The notes under the pieces: model-generated | Seen by the model: only the letters and a program-made list of their open reading frames with translations | Told to the model about the DNA's origin: nothing | Databases searched by the model: none | From: Saccharothrix longispora | GTDB lineage: Bacteria; Actinomycetota; Actinomycetes; Mycobacteriales; Pseudonocardiaceae | DNA: 64,000 bases | NCBI RefSeq assembly: GCF_030852425.1 | Contig: NZ_NSDM01000014.1 | Location: 1 to 64,000, forward strand | Direction of reading: 5' to 3' | Translations under genes and position numbers: made by a program | Shown here: piece after piece, positions 19,357 to 28,031 of the stretch | Layout of the letters: every line of letters starts with the position of its first letter | Position numbering within the stretch: position 1 is the first letter of the stretch

Positions 19357-20120
19357 TGCGGCCGGTGACCCCGCTGTCGATCCTGGCCCACGAGCTGGAG
19401 TCGCTCGACCGGGAGCGGCCCTCCCCGCGCCTGGACCGCGCCCGCGCGCTCGCCTCGGGGCTGGACGACTACCTGTCCGCGATGACCACGCCCGAGTCCG
19501 AGCGGCTGGCGGCGCTGAACCGGCGGACCGCCGGGCACGTGTGGGCCGGGGCCGAGGGCGCCGTGGCGACCCTGGAGCCGGAGATGCTGTCCGGTCACGT
19601 GGAGGGGCAACTGCTGCGGTTCCTGGTCGCCGTGACGGGGGCGCGCCGGGTGCTGGAGATCGGCACGTTCACCGGCTACTCGGCGCTCGCGATGGCCGAG
19701 GCGCTGCCCGCCGACGGCCGCGTGGTCACGTGCGAGGCCGACCCGCGCGCGGCGGGGGTCGCCCGCGAGGCGTTCGCCGGGTGCGACCGGATCACCCTGG
19801 TGGAGGGACCCGCGCTGGCGACGCTGGATCGACTCGCCGACGCGGGCGAGGTGTTCGACCTCGCCTTCGTCGACGCGGACAAGACCCAGTACTGGGACTA
19901 CCTCGACGTGGCCCACCGCCGGGGGCTGCTCGCGCCCGGCGCCGTGGTGGCCGTGGACAACACCCTCCACCAGGGCGAGGTCTACCTCGACGCCGCGCGC
20001 CGGTCGCCGCTGGGCGCGGCCGTCGCGGAGTTCAACGCGCGGGTGGCCGCGCACCCGGCGTTCGAGCAGGTGCTGCTGCCGCTGCGCGACGGGGTGACCC
20101 TCATCCGGGTGCTGCGCTGA
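19356..20120 (+). CDS. MysB-like SAM-dependent O-methyltransferase
   Basis: A 254-aa class I methyltransferase; its ATG overlaps the cyclase stop by one base. The CCoAOMT-type core shows VLEIGTFTGYSALAMAEAL (SAM binding), DLAFVDADKTQYWDYLD (metal-site Asp) and AVVAVDNTLHQGEVY. In mycosporine pathways such an enzyme methylates desmethyl-4-deoxygadusol to 4-deoxygadusol. It completes the three-gene cassette; no fourth ligase (MysD or NRPS) follows in this window. Confidence 0.85.
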   Translation: MRPVTPLSILAHELESLDRERPSPRLDRARALASGLDDYLSAMTTPESERLAALNRRTAGHVWAGAEGAVATLEPEMLSGHVEGQLLRFLVAVTGARRVLEIGTFTGYSALAMAEALPADGRVVTCEADPRAAGVAREAFAGCDRITLVEGPALATLDRLADAGEVFDLAFVDADKTQYWDYLDVAHRRGLLAPGAVVAVDNTLHQGEVYLDAARRSPLGAAVAEFNARVAAHPAFEQVLLPLRDGVTLIRVLR

Positions 20121-20330
20121 CCGCAGGCGGCGGCCGACCTCCTGCGCACGCCCCGACAGGCCGCCGACCTGCGACGACGACGTCCCCGAGACACGCGCGG
20201 CCGTCGAAGTCCAGCACACGGGCGGTCACCCCGCCGGCGTGGTGGCCGAGGCGGCCCGGATGGGCGTGCCCCACCGCGACGGGTGCGGTTTCATGTCCGG
20301 TGGACGGGGTCGGTACGACGGGAGGGTGCG

Positions 20331-21086
20331 ATGGCCGGCCAGGGCGTGGACCGGCGACCGCGGGGCGCGGACGCCCCGGGCGGCGGTCGGTGGGACGAGG
20401 TCGCCGTGCGGCTGGGCCGGATCGCCCGGGCGCTCCGGGACCAGGACAACGCCCAGGACACCCTGGACGCGGTGGTGCGCGCGGCGGTGCGGGCGATCCC
20501 CGGCGCCCGGCACGCCGGGATCATGATGGTCGTCGACGAGGGCGCGGTGCGCACGGTCGCGCGGACCTCGGACCTCGTCGACCTGGTCGAGCGGGTCCAG
20601 TGCGACGTCGGCCAGGGGCCCGGCCTGGACTCGCTGCACCGGCACCTCACCGTCACCGCGCCCGACCTGCGCGCCGAGACCCGGTGGCCCGCGTTCGCCA
20701 CGAGGGCGGGTGGGCTGGGCGTGCTGGGCGCGCTGTCGTTCCAGCTGTTCGTCAGCGCCGAGGACCTGGGCGCGCTCACCCTCTACTCGCCCGAGCCGGG
20801 CGCGTTCGACCAGGAGTCGGTGCACGTCGGGCAGCTGTTCGCCACCCACGCCGCGGTCGCCCTGGCCGCCGCGCGGCGCGAGGAGCAGCTGACCGAGGCC
20901 ATGCGCACCCGCGACCTGATCGGCCAGGCCAAGGGCATCCTGATGGAACGCCACAAGCTCAGCGCCAACCAGGCGTTCGCCGTGCTCGTGCGCTCCAGCC
21001 AGTACGGCAACACCAAGCTGCACGACGTCGCCGACCACCTCGTCCGCACCGGTCACCTGCCCACCGAGGCGCACCGCGCGCCCTGA
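20331..21086 (+). CDS. GAF-ANTAR domain transcription antiterminator
   Basis: A 251-aa protein with ATG at 20331 and GGGAGG upstream. A GAF domain (about residues 30-175, with HAGIMMVVDEGAV) is followed by an ANTAR RNA-binding domain (about 190-245; RDLIGQAKGILMERHKL, ANQAFAVLVRSSQYGNTKL). ANTAR proteins bind dual-hairpin RNA to prevent termination. Actinomycetes carry many stress- or light-related versions. Its ligand and target are unknown. Confidence 0.9.
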   Translation: MAGQGVDRRPRGADAPGGGRWDEVAVRLGRIARALRDQDNAQDTLDAVVRAAVRAIPGARHAGIMMVVDEGAVRTVARTSDLVDLVERVQCDVGQGPGLDSLHRHLTVTAPDLRAETRWPAFATRAGGLGVLGALSFQLFVSAEDLGALTLYSPEPGAFDQESVHVGQLFATHAAVALAAARREEQLTEAMRTRDLIGQAKGILMERHKLSANQAFAVLVRSSQYGNTKLHDVADHLVRTGHLPTEAHRAP

Positions 21087-21095
21087 CCGGGCACG

Positions 21096-21557
21096 TCAGT
21101 CCAGGCAGAACTCGTTGCCCTCGGGGTCGGTCATCACGATGAAGCCGGCGCTCATCGGCGGGGCGGGCTCGTGGCGGGACACCCGCTTCGCGCCCAGCCC
21201 GACGAGCCGGTCGCACTCCGCCTCCAGCGCCGCCATCCGCGCGGCCCCCTGGAGCCCGGGGGCCGCGCGGACGTCGAGGTGGACCCGGTTCTTCGCGACC
21301 TTGTCCTCCGGCACCCGCTGGAAGAACACCCGCGGCCCGTGCCCCTCCGGGTCCTCGATGGCCGACTGCGCGTTGCGCTGCCCCTCCGGCACGCCGATCC
21401 GCGCGAGGAAGTCGTCCCACGCGGCCAGCGGGTCCGCACCCCCGGGCAGCTCCACCCCGGGCGGGGCGGGGTGGACGTAGCCCAGGGCGTCGCGCCAGAA
21501 GGACGACAGCGCCCTCGGGTCGTGGGCGTCGAAGGTGACCTGGACGTGGCGGCTCAT
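21096..21557 (-). CDS. VOC-family (glyoxalase-like) protein
   Basis: A 153-aa protein beginning MSRHVQVTFDAHDP with the start at 21557. It has a two-module VOC fold: HDPRALSSFWRDALGY, RVHLDVRA and the C-terminal FIVMTDPEGNEFCLD, the common end of 'glyoxalase-like domain' proteins. The substrate is unknown. Confidence 0.85.
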   Translation of the reverse strand: MSRHVQVTFDAHDPRALSSFWRDALGYVHPAPPGVELPGGADPLAAWDDFLARIGVPEGQRNAQSAIEDPEGHGPRVFFQRVPEDKVAKNRVHLDVRAAPGLQGAARMAALEAECDRLVGLGAKRVSRHEPAPPMSAGFIVMTDPEGNEFCLD

Positions 21558-21638
21558 CGCTGTGCTCCGTTCGTGGTGCTCGTCGCGTTCAGGTCGCCAC
21601 GGTGCCACCCATCGCGGACAACCGCGGTCCGCGATCGC

Positions 21639-23366
21639 TCAGGGGCGGACCACCACCGGGATCGTCACCCGCACGGGCGAGCTGTGCCGCCGTCCGGTGT
21701 TGGCCACGTCGCGGTAGCCGCCGTCGGCCAGTCGGCGCTGGTAGACCACGGTGAGCCGGGCGGGGCGGTGCGCGGTGACCGTGACCTGGTCGCCCCGCAC
21801 GACGACGGTGCCCGCGTCGGCGGGCCACAGCTCGGCGCGGACGCGGTTCTGCGGGTTCGCCAGGGCGAACCCGGCGCCGCGGGCGCCGGCCGCGTGGACC
21901 GCGGTGGTCGCGGAACCACCCGGGCGAACCCGCAGCACCCGGTCGTCGGCCCGCAGCCGCAGCGGCCCGACGCCGGACGGCAGCGGCTCGTCGGAGGTGG
22001 ACGCGTCGATCGACAGGTCGTCGCCGAGGTGCAGGCGTGAGGTGTAGAGCGCCCGCGAGGACGTGGTCGACGGCCGTCCGTGGTGCACGTAGTACAGCTC
22101 CTCGCCGTCCGGCGAGCCGATGACGCTGCCGTGCCCGGTCGAGTACAGGCCCTTCGCCGGGTCCTGGGACAGCACCGGGTTCGCGGGGCTCTTGCGCCAC
22201 GGGCCGAGCGGGCCGTCCGCCGTCGCGTAGCCGACGCCGTAGAACTCGTTCTCGTAGTTGTTGGCCGAGTAGGTCAGGTGGTAGCGGGGGTTGCCCTGCC
22301 CGTCCACGGTCCTGATCGTGGTCGAACCCTCGGCCCACCGGCGGTCCTTCTTCCCGCCGCCCGACCTCGCGTAGTCGTCGACGTGCGCGTTCTCCCACGC
22401 CTGCTCGTCGGAGCCGTAGGCGAGGACCGGGACGTAGCCGTCCTTGCGGGTGCCGGCCGGGTCGCCCGGCGCCAGGTTGGCGTCGCGGTAGGCGGGCGCG
22501 ATGGTCGGCATGGTGCGGCCGGTGGGGTCGTGCCACCAGTCGCCGGTCAGCTCGACGGCGTAGATGTTGGACTCCTCGACGTACTTGCCGAGGTCGTCGT
22601 CCCACACCCAGTTCCGGTAGGCGTTGCGGGAGAAGTACAGGTACGTGCGACCGTCGGCGTCGAAGAACACGTTCGGGTCGATGTACGGGATGTACGTGCC
22701 GAGCGGGGCGGTCCGGCCCTCCGCCTGCGTGGCGGGCGGCTTCTTCTGCTCGGCGTCCATGATCAGGTTGACGTCGTGGTACGCCGGGTCGTACGGGTGG
22801 TAGTCGAGCGGCGCCTCGACGATGTCGTGGAACGGCCCCGCCGGCGAGCGCGACACGGCGACGCCCACCTTGCACGGCTCCTCGAAGTCCGCGTAGCGGA
22901 AGTGCTCGGCCACGCCGCGGTTCATCCTGGCCGCGTAGAACAGGAAGTACAGGCCGGTCGCCGGGTTGTGGTAGACCTCGGGCGCCCAGAACCAGTCGTG
23001 CGCCCAGTCCCCGTCCTGCCCGGCCCGCAGCGCGCCGCCGGGCAGGTGCTCCCAGGTGGCGAGGTCGGGCGAGCGGTAAACGGCGAAGTGGTAGCCGGGG
23101 TCGGCCCCCTCCGTGGAGTAGGCGTAGTAGTACCCGCTCGGGCGGTCGAACAGCACGTGCGGGTCGGCGCCGGGTGTGGTGGCGCCGTTGTGGTACGTCG
23201 CGTCGGTCGTCCGCACCGGGTGGGCCGGAGCCCGGTGGGCCGGAGCCTGACGGGTCGAAGCCGGGTGGGCGGGGTGGGCCGGGGCCGGCCCCTGGTCGGC
23301 CGAGGCCGGCGCGGGCACGGAGGACAGGGCCGCGATCGCGGCGACGAGCAGGGCGGTGCGTCGCAT
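21639..23366 (-). CDS. Secreted glycoside hydrolase family 43 protein
   Basis: A 575-aa protein. ATG 23366 has AGGA 8 nt upstream, and a signal peptide (TALLVAAIAALSSVPAPASA) and a Pro/His-rich spacer follow. The GH43 five-bladed propeller shows the catalytic base Asp in GADPHVLFD, the second Asp in YIDPNVFFDADGRTYLYF, and the acid Glu in WAEGSTTIRT. A C-terminal beta domain (about 470-575) follows. It probably acts on arabinan, xylan or related galactosides outside the cell. It sits with other plant-polysaccharide genes of the window. Confidence 0.88.
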   Translation of the reverse strand: MRRTALLVAAIAALSSVPAPASADQGPAPAHPAHPASTRQAPAHRAPAHPVRTTDATYHNGATTPGADPHVLFDRPSGYYYAYSTEGADPGYHFAVYRSPDLATWEHLPGGALRAGQDGDWAHDWFWAPEVYHNPATGLYFLFYAARMNRGVAEHFRYADFEEPCKVGVAVSRSPAGPFHDIVEAPLDYHPYDPAYHDVNLIMDAEQKKPPATQAEGRTAPLGTYIPYIDPNVFFDADGRTYLYFSRNAYRNWVWDDDLGKYVEESNIYAVELTGDWWHDPTGRTMPTIAPAYRDANLAPGDPAGTRKDGYVPVLAYGSDEQAWENAHVDDYARSGGGKKDRRWAEGSTTIRTVDGQGNPRYHLTYSANNYENEFYGVGYATADGPLGPWRKSPANPVLSQDPAKGLYSTGHGSVIGSPDGEELYYVHHGRPSTTSSRALYTSRLHLGDDLSIDASTSDEPLPSGVGPLRLRADDRVLRVRPGGSATTAVHAAGARGAGFALANPQNRVRAELWPADAGTVVVRGDQVTVTAHRPARLTVVYQRRLADGGYRDVANTGRRHSSPVRVTIPVVVRP

Positions 23367-23440
23367 GTCCGCCATCCTGCTCGTCCCCGGCGGCGCCGGC
23401 GAGCCGGTCACCGCACCCCGGGCACCCGGCCGGAACGCGC

Positions 23441-24295
23441 TCAGCCCGCCAGTTCCTCCAGGCCGGGCCGGTCGAGCAGGTCGAGCCGCTGCGCGTCCGG
23501 CGGCCCGGAGCGCTTGACCAGGCCCTTGCGCTCCAGGTGCCCCATCGTCTTGCGCAGCCTCTCGGTCACCAGCGAGCCCTTGCCCTTGGCCGCGAACTCG
23601 CCCTTCTGCCCGGTGTCCAGGGTCGGCGCGACCACCCTCTTCCACTCGGCCAGCAGCGCGGAGCGCGGCACCGACGTCGCCTCGCCGGCCACCTCCAGGA
23701 TGATCCCGGCCAGCACGCGCCCGAGGTCGTCCTGCCGGTCCCCGTGGCGCTTGACCAGGTCCTCCACCGACGTGCGCCCCTCGCCGTCGGGCGTGCCCGG
23801 CACGTCGAGCGCGGCGAGCCGCTCCCACAGCGCCAGGTCCGCCGCGGTGGGTTCGCCACCTCCGGCGAGCACGGCGGACCGGTGGGCGTCGACGGCGGAC
23901 CCGAGGGCGAGCACCAGGTCCACCAGCTCGTCGCGGACGTCGTCACCGCGCAATCGCCGCACCGCCGCCGCGATCAGCCGGTGGTGCTCGCGCACCAGCG
24001 TCTCGAAGTGGGCCGTCTTGGTGGCCCGGGCGGCCTCCTCGGCCGCGTCGCGCTGGTACTCGGCCTGGGTGATCTCGCCGGCGGACGCCCGCGCCCGCGC
24101 GGTGGCGCGCTCGGCCGTGCGGTGCGTGCGCGTCGCCGCGATCCGGTCGAGCATCGCCCGCAGCACCCGGTCGGTCTGCTCGACGCGGGCGTCGGAGGCC
24201 AGCAGCCGCCACGTCTCCTCGTCGCGGCTGCGCAGCGCGAGGTTGATGAAGCGGTCGGCGGCCTGGTCGTCGTCGGGTTCGTAGGGAAGCGTCAC
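23441..24295 (-). CDS. Hypothetical helical protein with winged-helix-like C-terminus
   Basis: A 284-aa protein with GTG at 24295 and GAGGA 7 nt upstream. It is soluble, mostly helical and charged, with an internal stretch RTHRTAERATARARASAG. The C-terminal 80 residues (SALLAEWKRVVAPTL, then GSLVTERLRKTMGHLERKGLVKR) look like a winged-helix DNA-binding module. No family is recognised. It may be a regulator or phage-style plasmid function. Confidence 0.6.
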   Translation of the reverse strand: MTLPYEPDDDQAADRFINLALRSRDEETWRLLASDARVEQTDRVLRAMLDRIAATRTHRTAERATARARASAGEITQAEYQRDAAEEAARATKTAHFETLVREHHRLIAAAVRRLRGDDVRDELVDLVLALGSAVDAHRSAVLAGGGEPTAADLALWERLAALDVPGTPDGEGRTSVEDLVKRHGDRQDDLGRVLAGIILEVAGEATSVPRSALLAEWKRVVAPTLDTGQKGEFAAKGKGSLVTERLRKTMGHLERKGLVKRSGPPDAQRLDLLDRPGLEELAG

Positions 24296-24500
24296 GTGTC
24301 GATCCTCGGTAGTGGTGTGGACCCCCGCCGGGACAACCAGGGCCCGGGACAAGGGTGCAGGGCCGGTCCGCGCGCACCGGCCGCGGGGTGGGGTGCGCGG
24401 TGCGGTGCGGCGGGTGCTACGGCTCCGGCCGTTCCGCCCCCGGCGCCGGGGGCGGTCCCCGATACTCGACCCCACCCGCCAGCACCAGGGAGCGAGAACC

Positions 24501-25169
24501 GTGCAGCTCAACCTCTCGCGGGTAGCGGTCGCCCTCACCGCGGCCACCGCGACCCTGCTCGTCGTGCCGATCCGGTTCCTGGACGCGGATCAGTACCAGG
24601 CACTGGCCACTGGCGTGCAGGCGCTGGGCGTCACCGTCGCGCTGGTCTTCGGCGCCGGCACGCTCCTCGCGGACACCCACAGCCGCAAGGTCGACCGGGC
24701 GTTGGGCCTGCACGCCGAACTGACCGCGGGCGACGTGCAGGCCGCCCGGGTCCGCCTGCTCGTCCGCCTCCAGGGGACCCGCGCCGAGGGCGGCGTCCGG
24801 CCCGTCACGCTCGACCGGCTGCGCACCGACGACGGGTTCGCCGCCTACGCCGCCCCGGAGCGCGGCAGGCCTCTCCGGGACGCCAACGTGGTGCTGCGGT
24901 ACTTCGAGCGCGTCAACGCGGCACGGGTGGCGGGAGTCGTCGACCTCCCGCTGCTGCACGAGCTGATCGGCGTCCACGTCCTCTGGTGGGACCGGGCGAT
25001 CGCCCGCGACGAGGGCGAGCCCCTGCGCGGCGGCCTGGCGGAACTGGCCGCGTGGGTCGACCGGCACAGCCGCACCAAGGCCCGGGACGCGCACTACCTG
25101 ACGAGTTGGGCGAGGTACCTGGGCCGCGACTTCGGCGAACCGACCGGCGACCCCGCCGCGCTGCCGTGA
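24501..25169 (+). CDS. Hypothetical membrane protein
   Basis: A 222-aa protein with GTG at 24501 and AGGGAG upstream. Two N-terminal helices (VAVALTAATATLLVVPIRFL and GVQALGVTVALVFGAGTLL) anchor a soluble helical domain (about 65-222) containing YFERVNAARVAGVVDLPLLH and WDRAIARDEGEPLR. The layout (two TM helices, then a helical domain with Glu/Arg pairs) resembles DUF4760-type proteins, but the assignment is weak. Confidence 0.6.
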   Translation: MQLNLSRVAVALTAATATLLVVPIRFLDADQYQALATGVQALGVTVALVFGAGTLLADTHSRKVDRALGLHAELTAGDVQAARVRLLVRLQGTRAEGGVRPVTLDRLRTDDGFAAYAAPERGRPLRDANVVLRYFERVNAARVAGVVDLPLLHELIGVHVLWWDRAIARDEGEPLRGGLAELAAWVDRHSRTKARDAHYLTSWARYLGRDFGEPTGDPAALP

Positions 25170-25204
25170 GCCGACCGGGGCCCGCGCACGAGACCCCGGG
25201 ACAC

Positions 25205-25243
25205 GACCAGCCCGGCGCCGGTACCGCCGACGCCGGGCTGGTC
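25205..25243. terminator. Bidirectional terminator hairpin
   Basis: GACCAGCCCGGCG (25205-25217) pairs with CGCCGGGCTGGTC (25231-25243), a perfect 13-bp stem. It lies between the convergent membrane-protein and LPMO genes. Confidence 0.65.
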
Positions 25244-25274
25244 ACTTCCGCCGTGCTGGGCCGAAGCCCGGTTC

Positions 25275-25934
25275 TCAGCCGAAGTTCACGTCACTGCACC
25301 ACATGTACGCCTGGTCGAGGTGCGAGGCCTGCCAGATCGTGAACACGACGTGGTGCCCCCGGTAGGAGCCGTTGGTCTGGACGTTGAACTTGATGTCCTT
25401 GGCCGGGGCGAACCTGCCGGTCGTGGTGACGAGGTCCAGGTTGCCCCAACCGAGGCTCTGGGTGGTCGGGTCGAAGCCCTGCTTGCTGACGTAGACCCGG
25501 AAGTAGTCGGCACCGTGGCTGGCCTGGTCGTACAGGTGCATCTGGAAGCTGCTGCCGACGCTGGTGGTCCGCCACCTGCCGGGGGTGTTCAGGGCGTTGT
25601 TGCGCGACAGGGCGTTGCTGCACAGCTGCCCGTTGGGGGTCGCGCCCTGGAAGTTCCCCCGGAGCCCGTCCCGCAGCGCGCTCATCCAGTTCCACATGGT
25701 GTCGGCGTTGGCCTGGAAAGCCTGGTAGCACATGGGGTCCTGCTGCTGCATGGCAGGGTTCGTGTGCTGGCTGCCCCAGGCTTGCCAACACTGGTAGGCG
25801 CGGGTGGCGGGACCGACGATGGTGCCGTGTGCCGAGGCCGTCGGCACCGTGATGAACAGACCGACCACCGTGCTGGCGATCAGCGCGATGATGCCCCGCC
25901 TGGCGACGGACCTGGAGGTACTGCGCATACGCAT
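25275..25934 (-). CDS. AA10 lytic polysaccharide monooxygenase
   Basis: A 219-aa secreted protein. The ATG at 25934 has GGAGG 8 nt upstream. The signal peptide ends SAHG, so the mature protein begins with His, the N-terminal ligand of the copper histidine brace. The second brace histidine lies in QASHGADYF, with downstream HHVVFTIWQASH. No CBM follows, so it is a single-domain AA10 enzyme of 185-190 mature residues. It oxidatively cleaves cellulose or chitin. The CebR-type operator upstream argues for cellulose. Confidence 0.93.
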   Translation of the reverse strand: MRMRSTSRSVARRGIIALIASTVVGLFITVPTASAHGTIVGPATRAYQCWQAWGSQHTNPAMQQQDPMCYQAFQANADTMWNWMSALRDGLRGNFQGATPNGQLCSNALSRNNALNTPGRWRTTSVGSSFQMHLYDQASHGADYFRVYVSKQGFDPTTQSLGWGNLDLVTTTGRFAPAKDIKFNVQTNGSYRGHHVVFTIWQASHLDQAYMWCSDVNFG

Positions 25935-25981
25935 GGAATGAGCCTCCACTCTTCGGGTGATTGAGCGGCGGTGATCAATTC

Positions 25982-25995
25982 TGGGAGCGCTCCCA
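25982..25995. promoter_or_regulatory. CebR-type operator TGGGAGCGCTCCCA
   Basis: This is the exact 14-bp palindrome known as the binding site of CebR, the LacI-family cellulose-utilisation repressor of streptomycetes. It sits immediately downstream of the predicted +1 of the LPMO gene, a roadblock position relieved by cello-oligosaccharides. Confidence 0.85.
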
Positions 25996-26006
25996 GATGA
26001 ATCGCA

Positions 26007-26035
26007 AGCGTATCCGTCACTGAACGAAACTTCAA
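26007..26035 (-). promoter_or_regulatory. LPMO promoter
   Basis: On the minus strand TTGAAG (26035-26030) and TACGCT (26012-26007) are 17 bp apart. The predicted start point near 26000 falls just before the CebR palindrome. Confidence 0.6.
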
Positions 26036-26166
26036 CGAAACATTGAGTGATGGTTGCGATCCGTGCCGGACCACCCGCGGACGACCTCCCTCACGGGCCC
26101 GTTGACCTGCCCGTACCCGGAACGCGGGTCGGCGCGGCGACACCGGCCGCCGCGCCGACCCGTGGC

Positions 26167-26730
26167 TCAGGCGGGTGCCGCACCGGGCAGCGCGACGCGC
26201 CGCAGCGCCGGCAGGGACCTGCCCAGCAGGTACCCGAGCACCCCGCCCAGCGCGTTCGCGAGGAGGTCGTTGACGTCGACGCTGCGCCCGCTCCCCGCGA
26301 CGACGTAGACCAGCAGCTGCGCCACCTCGATCGACGCGCTGAACGCCAGCGACCACACCGCCACCCGCCCCGCGCCCGCCGCCCGCGCCGACACCAGCGG
26401 CAGCAGCACGCCGAACGGCACCGGCATCAGCACGTTCAGCGCGAACGACGGCAGGTCCGCGGTGAGCAGCGGGACCCAGTTGACCTGCGTGTACCAGGCC
26501 GCCCGGTCGGCGTACGCGCCCCACTGCACGTCGACGGGGAACAGCGTGAAGTGCACGACCCCCGCGACGTACGCCCCGACCACCGCCCGGAGCACCAGGT
26601 GGCGCCCCGTCCACCCCGGCCGGCCGCGCACCGCGCGCGTCACGAGCACCGCGCCCCACAGCGCGAGCGCGGGAACGAGCACGTACCACGACTCGATCCC
26701 GACACCCGCGTAACCGACGTCATCCCACAC
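26167..26730 (-). CDS. VanZ-like membrane protein
   Basis: A 187-aa protein. GTG 26730 is preferred because AGGAGG precedes it. Five hydrophobic helices are present, with VanZ features such as FTLFPVDVQWG, NWVPLL, ALNVLMPVPFGVLLPL and a late DVNDLLANALGGVLGYLLG. VanZ proteins confer low-level teicoplanin resistance in enterococci; actinobacterial members are of unknown role. Confidence 0.85.
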   Translation of the reverse strand: MWDDVGYAGVGIESWYVLVPALALWGAVLVTRAVRGRPGWTGRHLVLRAVVGAYVAGVVHFTLFPVDVQWGAYADRAAWYTQVNWVPLLTADLPSFALNVLMPVPFGVLLPLVSARAAGAGRVAVWSLAFSASIEVAQLLVYVVAGSGRSVDVNDLLANALGGVLGYLLGRSLPALRRVALPGAAPA

Positions 26731-26885
26731 CTGCGACACCTCCTGGTCGGATCGGCGCCAGCGTGCGCCGGGGCGCGCCACCCGGGCCTCCCCCCTCCGA
26801 CAGGTCCCACCCGCCCGCCTCCTCCTTTCGGCAGACCTCCTCCCGAGGGATTCGGCGACCGCGCCCCGGTCCCTACGCTGGCCGG

Positions 26886-28031
26886 GTGCGGTCCTTCCTC
26901 CGAGCGGTGGTCCCCCGGCTGGCCGCCGCGTGCGCGCTCGCCGCCCTGGGCCTGGTCGACCTGTGGCTGGGCGAGTTCAGCGGTCAGGGCGGTGCGCGCC
27001 TGCCGTGGGCGGTGGCGGCGGTGGCGGTGGCCCTGTGCGCCGACCGGCCCGGCCCGCGAGGTCTGCCCGTGCTCGCGGTGGCGCAGGCCGCGGGCGCGGT
27101 CGGCGCGTGGTGGTCGACCAGGCACGACCAGACGGCGGGGATGCCCTTCACCCTGTCCGCCACCGCAGCCCTGCTGGGCGTGCTCGGCCTGCTGACGTGG
27201 CGCGGGGACCCCCGGTGGACCGCCGTCACCGCGCCGGTCCTGGCGGTGTCCGTCCTGGTGCAGCCACTGCGGGGCGACGGGGACGACCTGCGCACGGCGG
27301 TGGGTGTGCTGGTGCTGGCGCTCGGCGTCGCGCTCGCCGCGACAGCCGGCCTCGCGGCACGCCTGACCGCCGCCGCCCGGAACCGGCAGCTGGAGCGCGC
27401 CCGCGCCGCCCAGCGCGCCGAGTTCGCCCGCGACCTGCACGACTTCGTGGCCCACCACGTCACCGGGATCGTGGTGCACGCCCAGGGCGCGGCGGCCGTC
27501 GCCGGCCGCAACCCCGAGCTGGTGCTGCCCGCCCTCCGGGAGATCGAGCGGGCGGGCACCGAGGCGGTCGACGCCATGCGCCGCGCGGTGGGCCTGCTGC
27601 GCGACGCCGACGACGACCAGGCGCCCGGCCTCGGCGAGGTGCCGGCCCTGGTGGAACGCTTCCGCCGCACGTCGGGCCTCCCCGGTGGACTGGACCTGCG
27701 GGGCCCGTTCGCCGACGTGCACCCCACCGCCTCCACGGCGGCCTACCGCGTGGTGATGGAGGCGCTGACCAACGCGCGCGAGCACGCGCGCGGCGCCACC
27801 GCCGTCGACGTGGCGCTCCACCGCACCGGCAACGACGTCGAGATCCGCGTGACCGACGACGGCCGGCCCGTTCCCGGTGGGCCCGTTCCGGGCAGGCCCG
27901 GCGGCTTCGGCCTGCGCGGCCTGCGCGAACGCGTCACCGCGGCGGGTGGCACCCTGTCCGCGGGTCCGGCCCCGCACGGCGGCTGGGTGGTCGAGGCCGA
28001 CCTGCCGGTCGGGGCCGGGGAGGAAGCGTGA
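26886..28031 (+). CDS. Sensor histidine kinase, NarL/LiaS type
   Basis: A 381-aa protein with GTG at 26886. The N-terminal half has five or six transmembrane helices (to about residue 165). The HisKA_3 H-box is FARDLHDFVAHHVTGI (phospho-His about 185). The ATPase part shows EALTNAREHA (N-box), a VTDDGRP D-box and GFGLRGLRERV. It has no extracellular sensor domain, so it probably senses membrane state. It overlaps its response regulator by 4 nt. Confidence 0.93.
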   Translation: MRSFLRAVVPRLAAACALAALGLVDLWLGEFSGQGGARLPWAVAAVAVALCADRPGPRGLPVLAVAQAAGAVGAWWSTRHDQTAGMPFTLSATAALLGVLGLLTWRGDPRWTAVTAPVLAVSVLVQPLRGDGDDLRTAVGVLVLALGVALAATAGLAARLTAAARNRQLERARAAQRAEFARDLHDFVAHHVTGIVVHAQGAAAVAGRNPELVLPALREIERAGTEAVDAMRRAVGLLRDADDDQAPGLGEVPALVERFRRTSGLPGGLDLRGPFADVHPTASTAAYRVVMEALTNAREHARGATAVDVALHRTGNDVEIRVTDDGRPVPGGPVPGRPGGFGLRGLRERVTAAGGTLSAGPAPHGGWVVEADLPVGAGEEA

